Of a stretch of DNA of 64,000 nt, positions 24,889 to 33,419 are shown in pieces. The notes beneath the pieces were generated by a model. It was not told where the DNA came from, did no database searches, and saw nothing but the letters and a program-made list of their open reading frames with translations. The position numbers and the translations under genes are program-made. The DNA comes from an uncultured Oscillibacter sp. (lineage in GTDB: Bacteria; Bacillota; Clostridia; Oscillospirales; Oscillospiraceae), in NCBI GenBank assembly GCA_947382875.1, contig CANDBG010000006.1:1-64000 (forward strand), given 5' to 3'. Positions within the stretch are counted from its first letter, which is position 1; every line of letters starts with the position of its first letter.

Positions 24889-27800
24889 ATGAAATCCCGT
24901 TTCCCTCACCGCATGATCTCTCTTTTGCTGGCCTTTCTGCTGACGGCTTCCCTGGTTGTCCCCGCCGCCGCGGATGATCCTGCTGTTGACCCGGTTGACC
25001 CAGCTGACCCGGCTCCCCCTGCTGCTGATATTGTTGTAACAGAGGTTAAACTCGACCCTTTCCTAGACCTGGAGGAAGGACAAACCAAAACTTTGACACC
25101 TGCAATTACGCCAGACAATGCAACGGATAAAACTTTAACGTGGGAGAGTACAAATGAAGGCGTTGCAACTGTAAAAGATGGCGTTGTCACGGCCATAAAA
25201 GCTGGAGAAACGATTATTACGGCCACGGCAAAAGGCGCAGATGGTACTGATGGTGTAAAAAGCTCTGAATGCAGAGTCACTGTCACTGCGAAAAGGCCAA
25301 CAGTCACAGTTGCCGTAGACCCCCATCAACTGGATTTAACCGCAGGCGGGCCTGCGGGAAAGCTGACGGCGAAAGTAACCGGTGATAATATCACAGATGA
25401 TACCGTCACCTGGAGCAGCAGAGATGAAAGAGTCGCTACGGTTTCCAGCGACGGCATTGTGACGCCGGAAAGCGAAGGCACAACCACCATTACCGCCACA
25501 TCCAAGCAAGACCCGAGCAAATCGGCTTCTTGTATTGTCAACGTAAAAAGAGCGCCGCAAAACATCTCACTTTCCATTCCCTCGCAATACCCCGCAAGGG
25601 ACGGCAGCTTCCTCTATCCCGGCGGAACCTTTACCCTGGATGCCACCGTCAACCCCAGCACCGTCGCTTTAGACTGGAAGATTTCCGACGAAAAACTTTT
25701 GGAATTTACGGAATTGCCCAATAATAAAAAAGCAACCTTCCGGGCAAAAAGCGATGGTCTGGGAGACGCGAAAAGCAAGACGGTTGTTGTTACCGCTACT
25801 GCAACGGACCCACAAGATAAAACAAACACCGTTACGGTACAATGTGTTGTTACCGTCACGGCGGTCAACTCCGATAAAATCAATCGAATTGACCTCAGCG
25901 CACCTGATCCGCTGTATTTGGACCCAAATGAATCCAAAACCCTTACGGCCATGACGTCCCCGGCCGAAGCCAAAGGGCAGCTGTTCTGGAGCAGCAGCAA
26001 TTCCAAAATAGCCACCGTGACGCCGGACCCGAATGATGACCGTAAAGCCATTGTCACCGGCGTAGCCCCCGGTGAATTTACCGTCACAGTTTCCACAGCT
26101 GACGGCATTTCCAACAAAGTGAACCTCGAAGTCTCCGGTATCTTGCTGGAATCGAACGACCTGAAAAACAATTCCCTTTCCATCTTTGTAAACAGGTCAA
26201 GTACGATTACGGTCCGGCACTTCGGGGCGGCGCGCCTCAGCACCTCGGTCAAATGGACCTCGAAAAACCCGTCCATTGCCGACGCCTCCACCGCCGGACG
26301 CGTTACCGGCCATTTCCCTGGCTCTACGGACCTTACCGCTGCCGCAGGCCCTTATGAAGCCATGTGCACGGTCAACGTCTCGGAGGACCTGGCGCAAGCC
26401 ATTGAGCGGAACCTTGGCACCCGCGCTTCCTTCCCCTTCTCCGACCTCCTGACGGACCTGAATCAACGTTGTCAGGAAAAAACCGGTTCTCCCCTGAGCG
26501 CGGTCTATGGCCTGGAGGTCTCCACTAAAAACGGTATCCTGTATTATAACTATATTTCTCCCTCTGCGCCCGGACATGGCGTCGGCGGAACGGAACGCTA
26601 CTATGCAAACCCCAGTCAGGGACAATCCGCACTGCGGAATATTACCTTCGTTCCCAAAACCGGATATACCGGAACCGCCGTCATTGACTACACCGGCGTC
26701 AGCACGACGGGCGTCAGCTTTATCGGAACCATTCGCATTAATGTAACCTCCTCGGGCGACGTCTCCTACTCCACCGCTTCCGACCAGCCCGTTACCTTCT
26801 CCGCAGGCGATTTTTCCGCCGTCTGCCAGGCCAAAACCGGTAAGGCTGTCAGCTACATCACCTTAGAACAGCCCTCCACCAGCGCGGGCACGCTGTACTA
26901 TAATTACAGTGAAAACCAGTTCTCCCAGAAGGTAGCCGCCTCTACCCGGTATTATCCCAGCAGTACGCCATCCATCAACAGCATAACCTTTGTCCCGGCG
27001 AAGAATTACACGGGTACGGTTCATGTCACTTATTATTGTACGGACAGCTCCGGCAGCTCCTACACCGGCAGCGTCACAATTACCGTCTATGCGCCATCCG
27101 GTTCTGGCGCGGCAAATGTAGAGTACACCACTGGCACAGGCGACCGCTTTACTCTGGATAGTTCGGACTTTCAAAATGTTTGCCGCGATATCACAGGCAG
27201 CAGCTTGGATTATATCCGCTTCAACTCCCTGCCCAACACCGCTGATGGCGTGCTGTATTATGACTACTCCAACAGCAACAGCACCCGCGTTGCAACGGAA
27301 GTAAACTACTACCGCAGCAACAGTTCTTACAGCCGTCGTATTTCCAAGATTACATTTGTCCCGGCCAGCAATTATACTGGCACCATTACGATCCCCTTTA
27401 CCGGATACACAACCGCAAACGGGACGTTCAATGGCACTCTGGTGATTCGGGTGGGGGACGAGGGGAATGGTATGATTAACTATACCACTCCGGTCAACCA
27501 GCCCATTACCTTCACCGCGTCGGACTTCAACAGCGCCTGCCAGAGTGCGAACAACGCCGCCTTAAACCGCGTCAGCTTTACGCTGCCGTCGTCCAGCAGC
27601 GGAACGTTGTATTACAATTACATTTCCTCCGCTGACATGGGGACCCGCGTTTCCAACACGGAAAGCTTCTATCGCAGTGGTTCCCCGGCGCTGTCCAGCG
27701 TGACTTTCGTCCCCGCGTATAACTACAATGGCACGGTCTCCATTTCCTTCACCGGCTACGATACAAACGGCGGACGTTTTGATGGTACTGTCCATATCCG

Positions 27801-29070
27801 GGTCGGCAGCAGCCAAGGGGAGCGGATCGTCACTTATTCCACTGTTACCGGTGGCGTGGTTCGTTTTGATGCGGCAGACTTCAATAGCGCCTGCCGCACC
27901 ATCAATGGCAATTCGTTAAACCATGTTCGCTTTGATCTCCCCTCGTCCCGCTATGGAACACTGTATTATCAATACAACACCAATAGCCATACCGGCAGCG
28001 CTGTCAGCAGTTCTACCCGCTATTACCGCTCTGGCAGCACGCGGCTTTTAAGTGATGTTACCTTTGTGGCTGGAAATACAACTGGCACAACAACCATTCA
28101 TTATACTGGAACCGACAGTGAAGGCGATACCTATGCTGGTACGGTGGAAATTAACGTCAAAGCGCCCACTGCCAGTGTCATTCTGTACAGCGGAAGCTCC
28201 ACGCCGATTTCATTCCGGGCATCGGACTTCCAGACGGCGTGTCAGTCAGCGCTGGGAACCCCGCTTTCTTATATCCAGTTTACAGCCCTGCCCTCCACAG
28301 GCATTTTGTCCTCCGGCTACGTCAACCCCATACAGTCCGGCACGCCGGTCAATACCGGGTCCCGTTATTATCCGGGCAGCTCTCCGGACATCAATCAAAT
28401 TGTTTACCGTCCGAAAGCGGAGACCCAAGGGGTTGTGTCCATTCCCTTTACCGGCTATGACACCAACGGCGTACAATTTTCCAGTTCGGTACAGATCACG
28501 CTCTCAAACAGCTACTGCAACACGCCCTTTACGGACGTTGCTTTCGGCTGGGACTGGGCGAAGCCGTCGATTGAATTTCTGCGTCAAAGCGGAATCACCA
28601 ACGGCTACGGCAACAACCAGTTTGGTCCCGAACGCCCGATCAGCCGCGGTGAGTTTACCCTCATGATTTGCCGGGCCTTCCAGTTCCAGACCAACGCGGG
28701 AGCCGCCAGCTTCCCTGACGTTGCTCCGTCCAGCGTCTACGCCGGGGCTGTAGCGACCGCCAAAAACCTTGGAATTGTCCAAGGCGAAAGCGGCCTGTTC
28801 AAACCGAACAGTCCTATCACCCGTCAGAGCGCCATGACTATGATTTGTCGTGCGATTCAGGCCGCGGGACAATATCTGCCCACCGCTTCCGATTTGCTCC
28901 TTTCCTCGTACTCCGATGGCTATCAGGTTTCGGCATTTGCCCGTTCTTCCGTTGCGACGCTGATACAGCTTGGCGCGGTGCGCGGTACTTCGGATATGCG
29001 GATCAATCCCAAAGCGGCGATCAGCCGGGCAGAAATGGCGGTAATTCTCCACCGCGTTCTGACACGTTAA
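24889..29070 (+). CDS. BIG2/SLH surface protein with six ~118-residue repeats
   Basis: The 1393-residue protein has a signal peptide (about 1-28, ending near VVPAAA). About five BIG2-like immunoglobulin domains follow (residues about 48-500; motifs ATVKDGVVTAIKAGETIITAT and ATVSSDGIVTPESEGTTTIT). Next come six tandem repeats of about 118 residues from 505, 624, 743, 862, 980 and 1094, with the recurring core GTLYYNY, RYY and ITFVPxxNYTGT. Three C-terminal SLH domains (about 1210-1393; ITNGYGNNQFGPERPISRGE, KPNSPITRQSAMTMICRA, ISRAEMAVILHRVL) complete it. It should be secreted and wall-bound. It shares a gene order with the other SLH protein but carries its anchor at the opposite end. The function could be adhesin or S-layer. 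Confidence 0.88.
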   Translation: MKSRFPHRMISLLLAFLLTASLVVPAAADDPAVDPVDPADPAPPAADIVVTEVKLDPFLDLEEGQTKTLTPAITPDNATDKTLTWESTNEGVATVKDGVVTAIKAGETIITATAKGADGTDGVKSSECRVTVTAKRPTVTVAVDPHQLDLTAGGPAGKLTAKVTGDNITDDTVTWSSRDERVATVSSDGIVTPESEGTTTITATSKQDPSKSASCIVNVKRAPQNISLSIPSQYPARDGSFLYPGGTFTLDATVNPSTVALDWKISDEKLLEFTELPNNKKATFRAKSDGLGDAKSKTVVVTATATDPQDKTNTVTVQCVVTVTAVNSDKINRIDLSAPDPLYLDPNESKTLTAMTSPAEAKGQLFWSSSNSKIATVTPDPNDDRKAIVTGVAPGEFTVTVSTADGISNKVNLEVSGILLESNDLKNNSLSIFVNRSSTITVRHFGAARLSTSVKWTSKNPSIADASTAGRVTGHFPGSTDLTAAAGPYEAMCTVNVSEDLAQAIERNLGTRASFPFSDLLTDLNQRCQEKTGSPLSAVYGLEVSTKNGILYYNYISPSAPGHGVGGTERYYANPSQGQSALRNITFVPKTGYTGTAVIDYTGVSTTGVSFIGTIRINVTSSGDVSYSTASDQPVTFSAGDFSAVCQAKTGKAVSYITLEQPSTSAGTLYYNYSENQFSQKVAASTRYYPSSTPSINSITFVPAKNYTGTVHVTYYCTDSSGSSYTGSVTITVYAPSGSGAANVEYTTGTGDRFTLDSSDFQNVCRDITGSSLDYIRFNSLPNTADGVLYYDYSNSNSTRVATEVNYYRSNSSYSRRISKITFVPASNYTGTITIPFTGYTTANGTFNGTLVIRVGDEGNGMINYTTPVNQPITFTASDFNSACQSANNAALNRVSFTLPSSSSGTLYYNYISSADMGTRVSNTESFYRSGSPALSSVTFVPAYNYNGTVSISFTGYDTNGGRFDGTVHIRVGSSQGERIVTYSTVTGGVVRFDAADFNSACRTINGNSLNHVRFDLPSSRYGTLYYQYNTNSHTGSAVSSSTRYYRSGSTRLLSDVTFVAGNTTGTTTIHYTGTDSEGDTYAGTVEINVKAPTASVILYSGSSTPISFRASDFQTACQSALGTPLSYIQFTALPSTGILSSGYVNPIQSGTPVNTGSRYYPGSSPDINQIVYRPKAETQGVVSIPFTGYDTNGVQFSSSVQITLSNSYCNTPFTDVAFGWDWAKPSIEFLRQSGITNGYGNNQFGPERPISRGEFTLMICRAFQFQTNAGAASFPDVAPSSVYAGAVATAKNLGIVQGESGLFKPNSPITRQSAMTMICRAIQAAGQYLPTASDLLLSSYSDGYQVSAFARSSVATLIQLGAVRGTSDMRINPKAAISRAEMAVILHRVLTR

Positions 29071-29087
29071 GAAAGGGAAACGGAATT

Positions 29088-29801
29088 ATGAGTTTCTTCA
29101 AATCGCTTTTCAAATCGAAGTCACCGGTCCCCGAGCCGCCGGAAGCGCCGTCCCAAAACCCGGAGCCTGTTGAAAAACAGGAGATCCCGGAGCTGTATAC
29201 GGGTATGAAGGTAGAAGTTCTTTCGCCTCACAACAACCTGCTTTTTGTAGGTGTTCTGAACATTCTCGACAGCAGTTTGGAGATTCAGCCGGAAAATGAC
29301 GGCCTGCTTCCAATTGCAGAGTATCAGCAGGCGATCAAGCTGCGCGGTTTTCAAAAGAACTCCCAGGCGTTTACCTTAAATGGCATCGTTGGACAAAGCA
29401 CCGCCGAATTTTGGCGGCTTGAAAATCTGAAGTTCCTGCAAAGCAAGGACAGCCGTGCGTTTTTCCGTCAAAACGCCAACGTGAAAGCGGAAATTGTTCC
29501 AAGTACAAACTACAAGGGACAGGAAAAAATCCCCTGCAAGATTCTGGACGTCAGCGCCGGAGGTGCGCGTGTTCTGGGCTCGCCGGGCTTTCAGGACGGC
29601 GACCTGTTTGTACTGGAAGTCACCCTCATTTCGGAGGAGGAACCGTTTTCCATGACGTGTCAGGTTCGCCATGCGGTGGAGGTTGGACGGGATATGGAAT
29701 ATGGCTGTCAGTTTGTGGGTCTTCCGGAAAAGGAGCAGGAACGGCTTTTACAGGCAATTTTTGCATTACAGCGTAAGATTCTGCAATCCAGGCGCGATTA
29801 A
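29088..29801 (+). CDS. PilZ-domain protein (YcgR-like)
   Basis: The 237-residue protein has a short basic/Pro-rich N-terminus (MSFFKSLFKSKSPVPEPPEA). A YcgR-like N-terminal domain (about 35-115) follows, and then a PilZ domain with R-x-x-x-R at 123-127 (SRAFFRQNA) and D-x-S-x-G-G at 154-159 (DVSAGGARV). It probably binds c-di-GMP. The ATG at 29088 has a GAAAGGGA site 7 bases upstream; the longer frame overlaps the SLH gene. It lies 17 bases after the SLH gene, so it is likely co-transcribed with it, suggesting that c-di-GMP acts on envelope or motility in this cluster. Confidence 0.87.
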   Translation: MSFFKSLFKSKSPVPEPPEAPSQNPEPVEKQEIPELYTGMKVEVLSPHNNLLFVGVLNILDSSLEIQPENDGLLPIAEYQQAIKLRGFQKNSQAFTLNGIVGQSTAEFWRLENLKFLQSKDSRAFFRQNANVKAEIVPSTNYKGQEKIPCKILDVSAGGARVLGSPGFQDGDLFVLEVTLISEEEPFSMTCQVRHAVEVGRDMEYGCQFVGLPEKEQERLLQAIFALQRKILQSRRD

Positions 29802-29814
29802 AAATATTATTGAT

Positions 29815-29838
29815 AAGGGCGGACTTATGTCCGCCCTT
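29815..29838 (+). terminator. Intrinsic terminator after the PilZ gene
   Basis: AAGGGCGGAC and GTCCGCCCTT form a 10-bp stem with a TTAT loop. TCCCTTGTTTTTT follows. It ends the long rightward cluster that starts at 17424. Confidence 0.85.
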
Positions 29839-29855
29839 TCCCTTGTTTTTTACCC

Positions 29856-29884
29856 TTGCATCCCATCCAGAAAAAGGGTATAAT
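29856..29884 (+). promoter_or_regulatory. Sigma-A-type promoter for ktrB
   Basis: TTGCAT (29856-29861) and TATAAT (29879-29884) are 17 bases apart, about 75 bases before ktrB. The leader holds a GGCAGGC-CCC-GCCTGCC hairpin at 29927-29943, just before the GGGAGG ribosome site. Confidence 0.75.
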
Positions 29885-29959
29885 GAAAACAATATTTCAT
29901 TTTGATACAGAATTCTAAAAAAAACCGGCAGGCCCCGCCTGCCTTACGGGAGGCGTATT

Positions 29960-31285
29960 ATGTCCCGCCGCATACGGCTCAATGCTGTTCAAACGTTAAC
30001 GGTCAGCTTCGCGCTGTTGATACTCGCGGGCGGGCTGTTGCTCACGTTGCCCTTTGCTGCTCAGGACGGGCGTTCCATACCGTTCACAGATGCCCTGTTC
30101 ACGGCTGCGTCAGCGTCCTGCGTGACGGGCCTTTCGCTTTACGACACGGCGTCACAGTTCTCACCATTTGGGCAAGTGGTCATATTGGTGTTAATCCAGG
30201 TAGGCGGCTTAGGTTTTATGACGGTTTCGATTTTGGTATCACTTCTGTTAAAGCGTCGCGTAGGGCTTCACCGCCGGGCGGTGTTAATGGATACGGTTGG
30301 CGCGTTACAGCTTGGCGGCGTAGTCCGTCTGACTCGCCGCGCCTTACTGGTAACGGGTCTGTGCGAAGGTATTGGCGCTATGTTGTTAGCGGCTTGGTTT
30401 TGTCCGCGCTATGGAATCGGACAAGGGCTGTGGATGGCGGTTTTCCATGCAGTATCGGCGTATTGCAACGCAGGTTTCGACCTGTTCGGCACAGGGAGTT
30501 CGCTGTCCACGGCGGCCGCGGAACCGCTGTTGAATGTGGTAATTATGCTGTTGATTATCTGTGGAGGATTCGGTTTTTTGGTTTGGGACGACCTTCTGAC
30601 GCACGGCCGCAAATTTCGCCGCTGGCGTCTTCATTCGAAGATCGTGTTAACGTTCACGCTGGCAATTTTCACGGTTGGCGCAGCTGCCTTTTACTTTTTG
30701 GAGGGCGATCATGCCTTTGCCGGAGCCACGCCCCCGCAAAGAGCGCTTATGGCAGCATTTCAATCGGTGACGGCAAGGACGGCAGGTTTTTCTACGATAG
30801 ACCAGGCGGCGTTAAGCCAAAGCAGTACGCTGCTGATGTTTATATTGATGTTTATTGGGGCCGGTTCCGGTTCCACGGGCGGCGGCGCGAAGGTAAACAC
30901 GGTAGCGGTATTGTTAATGAGTTCTCTGGCGCGTGTACGCCGTCAAGAGGATGTAAATATTTTCCAGCGTCGAATTGACCAGGAGACCATTCACAAAGCG
31001 TATTCATCGGTAAGTTTATTTTTGATGGCGTGTTTAGCGGGCTGCATGGTCCTCTGTTTACAAGGCATCACGCTGGACAACGCGCTATTCGAGTCGATTT
31101 CTGCAATCGGGACGGTTGGACTTTCCCGCGGAATCACGTCCAGTTTACCGGAGCTATCCAAGTGGGCGGTATTGTTAATGATGTTTTCGGGTCGTGTAGG
31201 AAGCATGTCGGTAGCGATGGCGGTAACGCGGGAACGTCCTCAGCCCAAGCGTCGCAACGTACCGGAAAAAATACTGATCGGCTAG
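29960..31285 (+). CDS. ktrB: KtrB/TrkH-family potassium channel subunit
   Basis: This 441-residue integral membrane protein has the four pore repeats of the TrkH/KtrB superfamily, each with its filter region: SASCVTGLSLY, SAYCNAGFDLFG, TARTAGFSTID and SAIGTVGLSRGI. It moves K+ across the membrane, gated by a RCK ring. The GGGAGG site is 7 bases upstream of the ATG. It is followed by ktrA after a 108-base spacer that contains three hairpins, so the two are one transcriptional unit or nearly so. Codon choice (many TTA, GTA, GCG and ACG) looks different from the flanking genes. Confidence 0.95.
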   Translation: MSRRIRLNAVQTLTVSFALLILAGGLLLTLPFAAQDGRSIPFTDALFTAASASCVTGLSLYDTASQFSPFGQVVILVLIQVGGLGFMTVSILVSLLLKRRVGLHRRAVLMDTVGALQLGGVVRLTRRALLVTGLCEGIGAMLLAAWFCPRYGIGQGLWMAVFHAVSAYCNAGFDLFGTGSSLSTAAAEPLLNVVIMLLIICGGFGFLVWDDLLTHGRKFRRWRLHSKIVLTFTLAIFTVGAAAFYFLEGDHAFAGATPPQRALMAAFQSVTARTAGFSTIDQAALSQSSTLLMFILMFIGAGSGSTGGGAKVNTVAVLLMSSLARVRRQEDVNIFQRRIDQETIHKAYSSVSLFLMACLAGCMVLCLQGITLDNALFESISAIGTVGLSRGITSSLPELSKWAVLLMMFSGRVGSMSVAMAVTRERPQPKRRNVPEKILIG

Positions 31286-31292
31286 CTTCCAA

Positions 31293-31362
31293 AGGGCTCT
31301 GCCCTCTGGACTCCCGCCAGGGGCGCGACGCCCCTGGACCCCTCAGCTGCGGCTTCGCCGCA
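31293..31362. repeat. Cluster of three hairpins between ktrB and ktrA
   Basis: Three successive palindromes, each with a 3-base loop, lie in the gap: AGGGC/GCCCT at 31293-31305, CCAGGGGCG/CGCCCCTGG at 31317-31337 and TGCGGC/GCCGCA at 31348-31362. The arrangement looks like a mobile palindromic (REP-like) element or a multi-hairpin RNA. No T tract follows, so it is not a simple terminator. Confidence 0.6.
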
Positions 31363-31393
31363 CATCTTTGAAAGAGAAGGGAGAAGGAAAAAG

Positions 31394-32044
31394 GTGAAAT
31401 CATTTTTAATCATAGGGTTAGGCCGATTCGGCCGCAATCTTGCGACACATCTACTGGAACTGGGCAACGAAGTAATGGTTCTGGACCGCGATGAAGAACG
31501 CGTAGCGCGCATTGCGAGCGAAGCGACGGCGGCGTGTGTAGGTGACTGCCAGGACGAGCAAGTCCTGGCGTCTCTGGGCATTCGGAATTTTGACGTATGT
31601 TTTGTGTGTGTCCGAGACGATTTTCAAAGTTCCCTGGAAGCGACAGCGGCCTTGAAGGAGCTTGGAGCAAAGTATGTGGTAGCGCGAGCAGACCAGGAAC
31701 GGCAGATCAAGTTTTTGAAGAAAATCGGGGCAGACCTTGTTGTTCATACGGAAATGGATATGGCGCGTCGAATAGCAACTCGTTTTTCCGCCCGCAACGC
31801 GTTTGACTACTTCGAGCTGACGCCGAAATACGCCGTATTTGAGATGGAGACGCCGGAAGCGTGGGAAGGAAAAACGGTATTAGAGGTAGATGTACGCCGG
31901 AAGTATAATGTGAACATCCTGGGCATCAAGTTCGGAGACGAAGTAGTACCGTTGTTAAACCCGGAGTACCGCTTCCAGGCGGACGCGCATTTGATTATAG
32001 CCGGCGACAAGGAAGCGGGCATTGATTTAATGAATCAAATTTAA
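31394..32044 (+). CDS. ktrA: KtrA/TrkA RCK-domain regulatory subunit
   Basis: The 216-residue cytosolic protein has an N-terminal RCK/Rossmann nucleotide-binding domain (FLIIGLGRFGRNLATHLLELG, acidic end in VMVLDRDEER) and a C-terminal RCK_C domain (about 135-216). It forms an octameric ring that gates KtrB upon binding ATP, ADP or c-di-AMP. Translation starts at a GTG (31394) after an AGAAGG site. It is the partner of the upstream ktrB. Confidence 0.94.
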   Translation: MKSFLIIGLGRFGRNLATHLLELGNEVMVLDRDEERVARIASEATAACVGDCQDEQVLASLGIRNFDVCFVCVRDDFQSSLEATAALKELGAKYVVARADQERQIKFLKKIGADLVVHTEMDMARRIATRFSARNAFDYFELTPKYAVFEMETPEAWEGKTVLEVDVRRKYNVNILGIKFGDEVVPLLNPEYRFQADAHLIIAGDKEAGIDLMNQI

Positions 32045-32100
32045 GCATAATGCCGGCATAAAACCCGAGATTTCGCGCAAGCTGAAATCGGGGTGATGAT

Positions 32101-32283
32101 ATGACAGAAGATCGAAAAGCAGTCAACGGTTGTTCGGATGAAATGCCGTGTCTGCGTCTGGAACCGGAAAAGCGGATGTGTCCGATATTCGACCCGGATA
32201 CGATTGCAAAGTTTCCGGTAGCGCAGCCCGGCAAAATGGGTTTCCGGGTACTGGACAACTTTTGCGAGGAACACATTGAATAA
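32101..32283 (+). CDS. Small hypothetical protein after ktrA
   Basis: This 60-residue frame begins with ATG 5 bases after GGGGTGAT. It encodes an acidic, Cys- and Pro-containing polypeptide (CLRLEPEKRMCPIFDPDTIA) with no signal or membrane segment. It lies 57 bases after ktrA and is followed at once by a strong terminator, so it could be the last gene of the ktr transcript. I do not recognise the family and it could be non-coding. Confidence 0.45.
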   Translation: MTEDRKAVNGCSDEMPCLRLEPEKRMCPIFDPDTIAKFPVAQPGKMGFRVLDNFCEEHIE

Positions 32284-32293
32284 ATAGAAATCG

Positions 32294-32322
32294 AAAACCC
32301 TCCGGCTCAGCCGGAGGGTTTT
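32294..32322 (+). terminator. Intrinsic terminator of the ktr operon
   Basis: AAAACCCTCCGGCT and AGCCGGAGGGTTTT form a perfect 14-bp stem around a single C, so the closed loop will be slightly larger in reality. The flanking A and T runs make it usable on either strand. Confidence 0.85.
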
Positions 32323-32434
32323 CGAGCATCTCTGAATAATAGAAGTTAGGAAAAATCAAATCTTAACTTTCATATTATTAAGAGGAATTTCCCTGCAAAT
32401 CTTTTTATCCCGCCAGGAATCCCGCTGGCCGGGC

Positions 32435-32647
32435 TTGGTGCCGCCACTTTTGACTTTCCTGAGCGCGCTCCTGATGGTTTGCAGCCTGCGCGACACCGGA
32501 AGCGTATCACAAAACGTCCTGGCCATTATGGTGACAATCCTGGCAGGCAACATGCCAACTCTGGTATTTCTGGCGATCTGCTGGGCGGCCTGGGAGAAAC
32601 GCCGCGTACAGAACCAGCTAAATAAAATGAACATCGACGACCTGTAA
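32435..32647 (+). CDS. Small membrane protein of unknown function, start uncertain
   Basis: From a TTG at 32435 the frame encodes 70 residues with two hydrophobic helices (VPPLLTFLSALLMVC and VLAIMVTILAGNMPTLVFLA) and a basic C-terminal tail (WEKRRVQNQLNKMN). The reading frame is open and protein-like further upstream (RGISLQIFLSRQESRWPG). An AGAGGA ribosome site at 32381-32386 is followed 6 bases later by CTG at 32393. A CTG start giving 84 residues is therefore plausible and better placed for ribosome binding than the TTG. The function is unknown. It converges on phoU and shares a terminator with it. Confidence 0.5.
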   Translation: MVPPLLTFLSALLMVCSLRDTGSVSQNVLAIMVTILAGNMPTLVFLAICWAAWEKRRVQNQLNKMNIDDL

Positions 32648-32652
32648 ACAAC

Positions 32653-32683
32653 CGCGGCAATCCGCCGGAAACGGACTGCCGCG
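32653..32683. terminator. Terminator between the membrane protein and phoU
   Basis: CGCGGCA and TGCCGCG form the outer stem with an inner CCG/CGG pairing; ATTTTATT follows on the plus strand. It can end the rightward gene and possibly the leftward phoU. Confidence 0.65.
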
Positions 32684-32686
32684 ATT

Positions 32687-33328
32687 TTATTGACCATCCG
32701 GGTGAACGCCTGTAAGAGAGTATTCCACCCATTCCGCAACGTTGGTCGCATGGTCCCCGATACGTTCCAGGTATTTGGCAACCATAAGCAAATCCAACCC
32801 CAGACCGCTGTTGGAAGCGTCGGAGGCAATCAGCGCAACGAGTTCCTGCTTTACCTGGTCAAAAAGGGCGTCAACCTGATCATCCGCCGCGCAGACGGCC
32901 CGAGCAAGTTCGAGGTCCCGGCGTACGAAAGCGTTTACGCTGTCGGCTACCATACGGATTACCGCCTGTGTCATATCTGCGATGTGGAGGTTTTCCACCG
33001 GCACACGGATAAAGCGGGCCAATTCTGCGATGTCGGCGGCCTGATCGCCAATGCGTTCCAAGTCAGAGATCATTTTCAGGGCGGCGGAAATCTGGCGCAG
33101 GTCTCCCGCGACGGGCTGCTGCCGGAGCAAAAGTTTCAGGCATAAATCCTCCACTTCGCGTTCCTGACGGTCCAATTCTTCCTCTGCGTTTTCGGCGACG
33201 GCAGCGAGGGAGTCGTCGTTTTTGAGGAGGGCCTCTGATGCGGCGGAAATAGCGGTTTCACAGGTTTCGCCCATTTCCGTCAGTTCCCGGTGAAGCTGTG
33301 CAAGCTGTTCACGGAAATAGTTTCTCAC
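32687..33328 (-). CDS. phoU: Phosphate transport regulator PhoU
   Basis: The 213-residue helical protein has two PhoU repeats (LHRELTEMGETCETAISAA, then ALKMISDLERIGDQAADIAE and LLMVAKYLERIGDHATNVAE) with the metal-binding E/D-R-I-G-D motifs. PhoU links the Pst transporter to the PhoR kinase and limits phosphate uptake. A GTG start at 33328 has a GGAGG site 8 bases upstream, and longer frames run through the repeat array. It is the last gene of the pst cluster, 175 bases after pstB. Confidence 0.95.
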   Translation of the reverse strand: MRNYFREQLAQLHRELTEMGETCETAISAASEALLKNDDSLAAVAENAEEELDRQEREVEDLCLKLLLRQQPVAGDLRQISAALKMISDLERIGDQAADIAELARFIRVPVENLHIADMTQAVIRMVADSVNAFVRRDLELARAVCAADDQVDALFDQVKQELVALIASDASNSGLGLDLLMVAKYLERIGDHATNVAEWVEYSLTGVHPDGQ

Positions 33329-33419
33329 AATTGATTCCTCCAAGCAGGTAAAGTGTGGGTTGTCGTCGCAGAGACTGCCGGTTTGCAAAGACATTCGCAG
33401 CGGTCGAAAGCTCTTTTTG

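Noticed and set aside
29885..29959. Possible c-di-AMP (ydaO-type) riboswitch before ktrB
   Set aside because: The leader is only about 70 bases with one simple hairpin, too short for a ydaO-type riboswitch that may control ktr genes in other Firmicutes.
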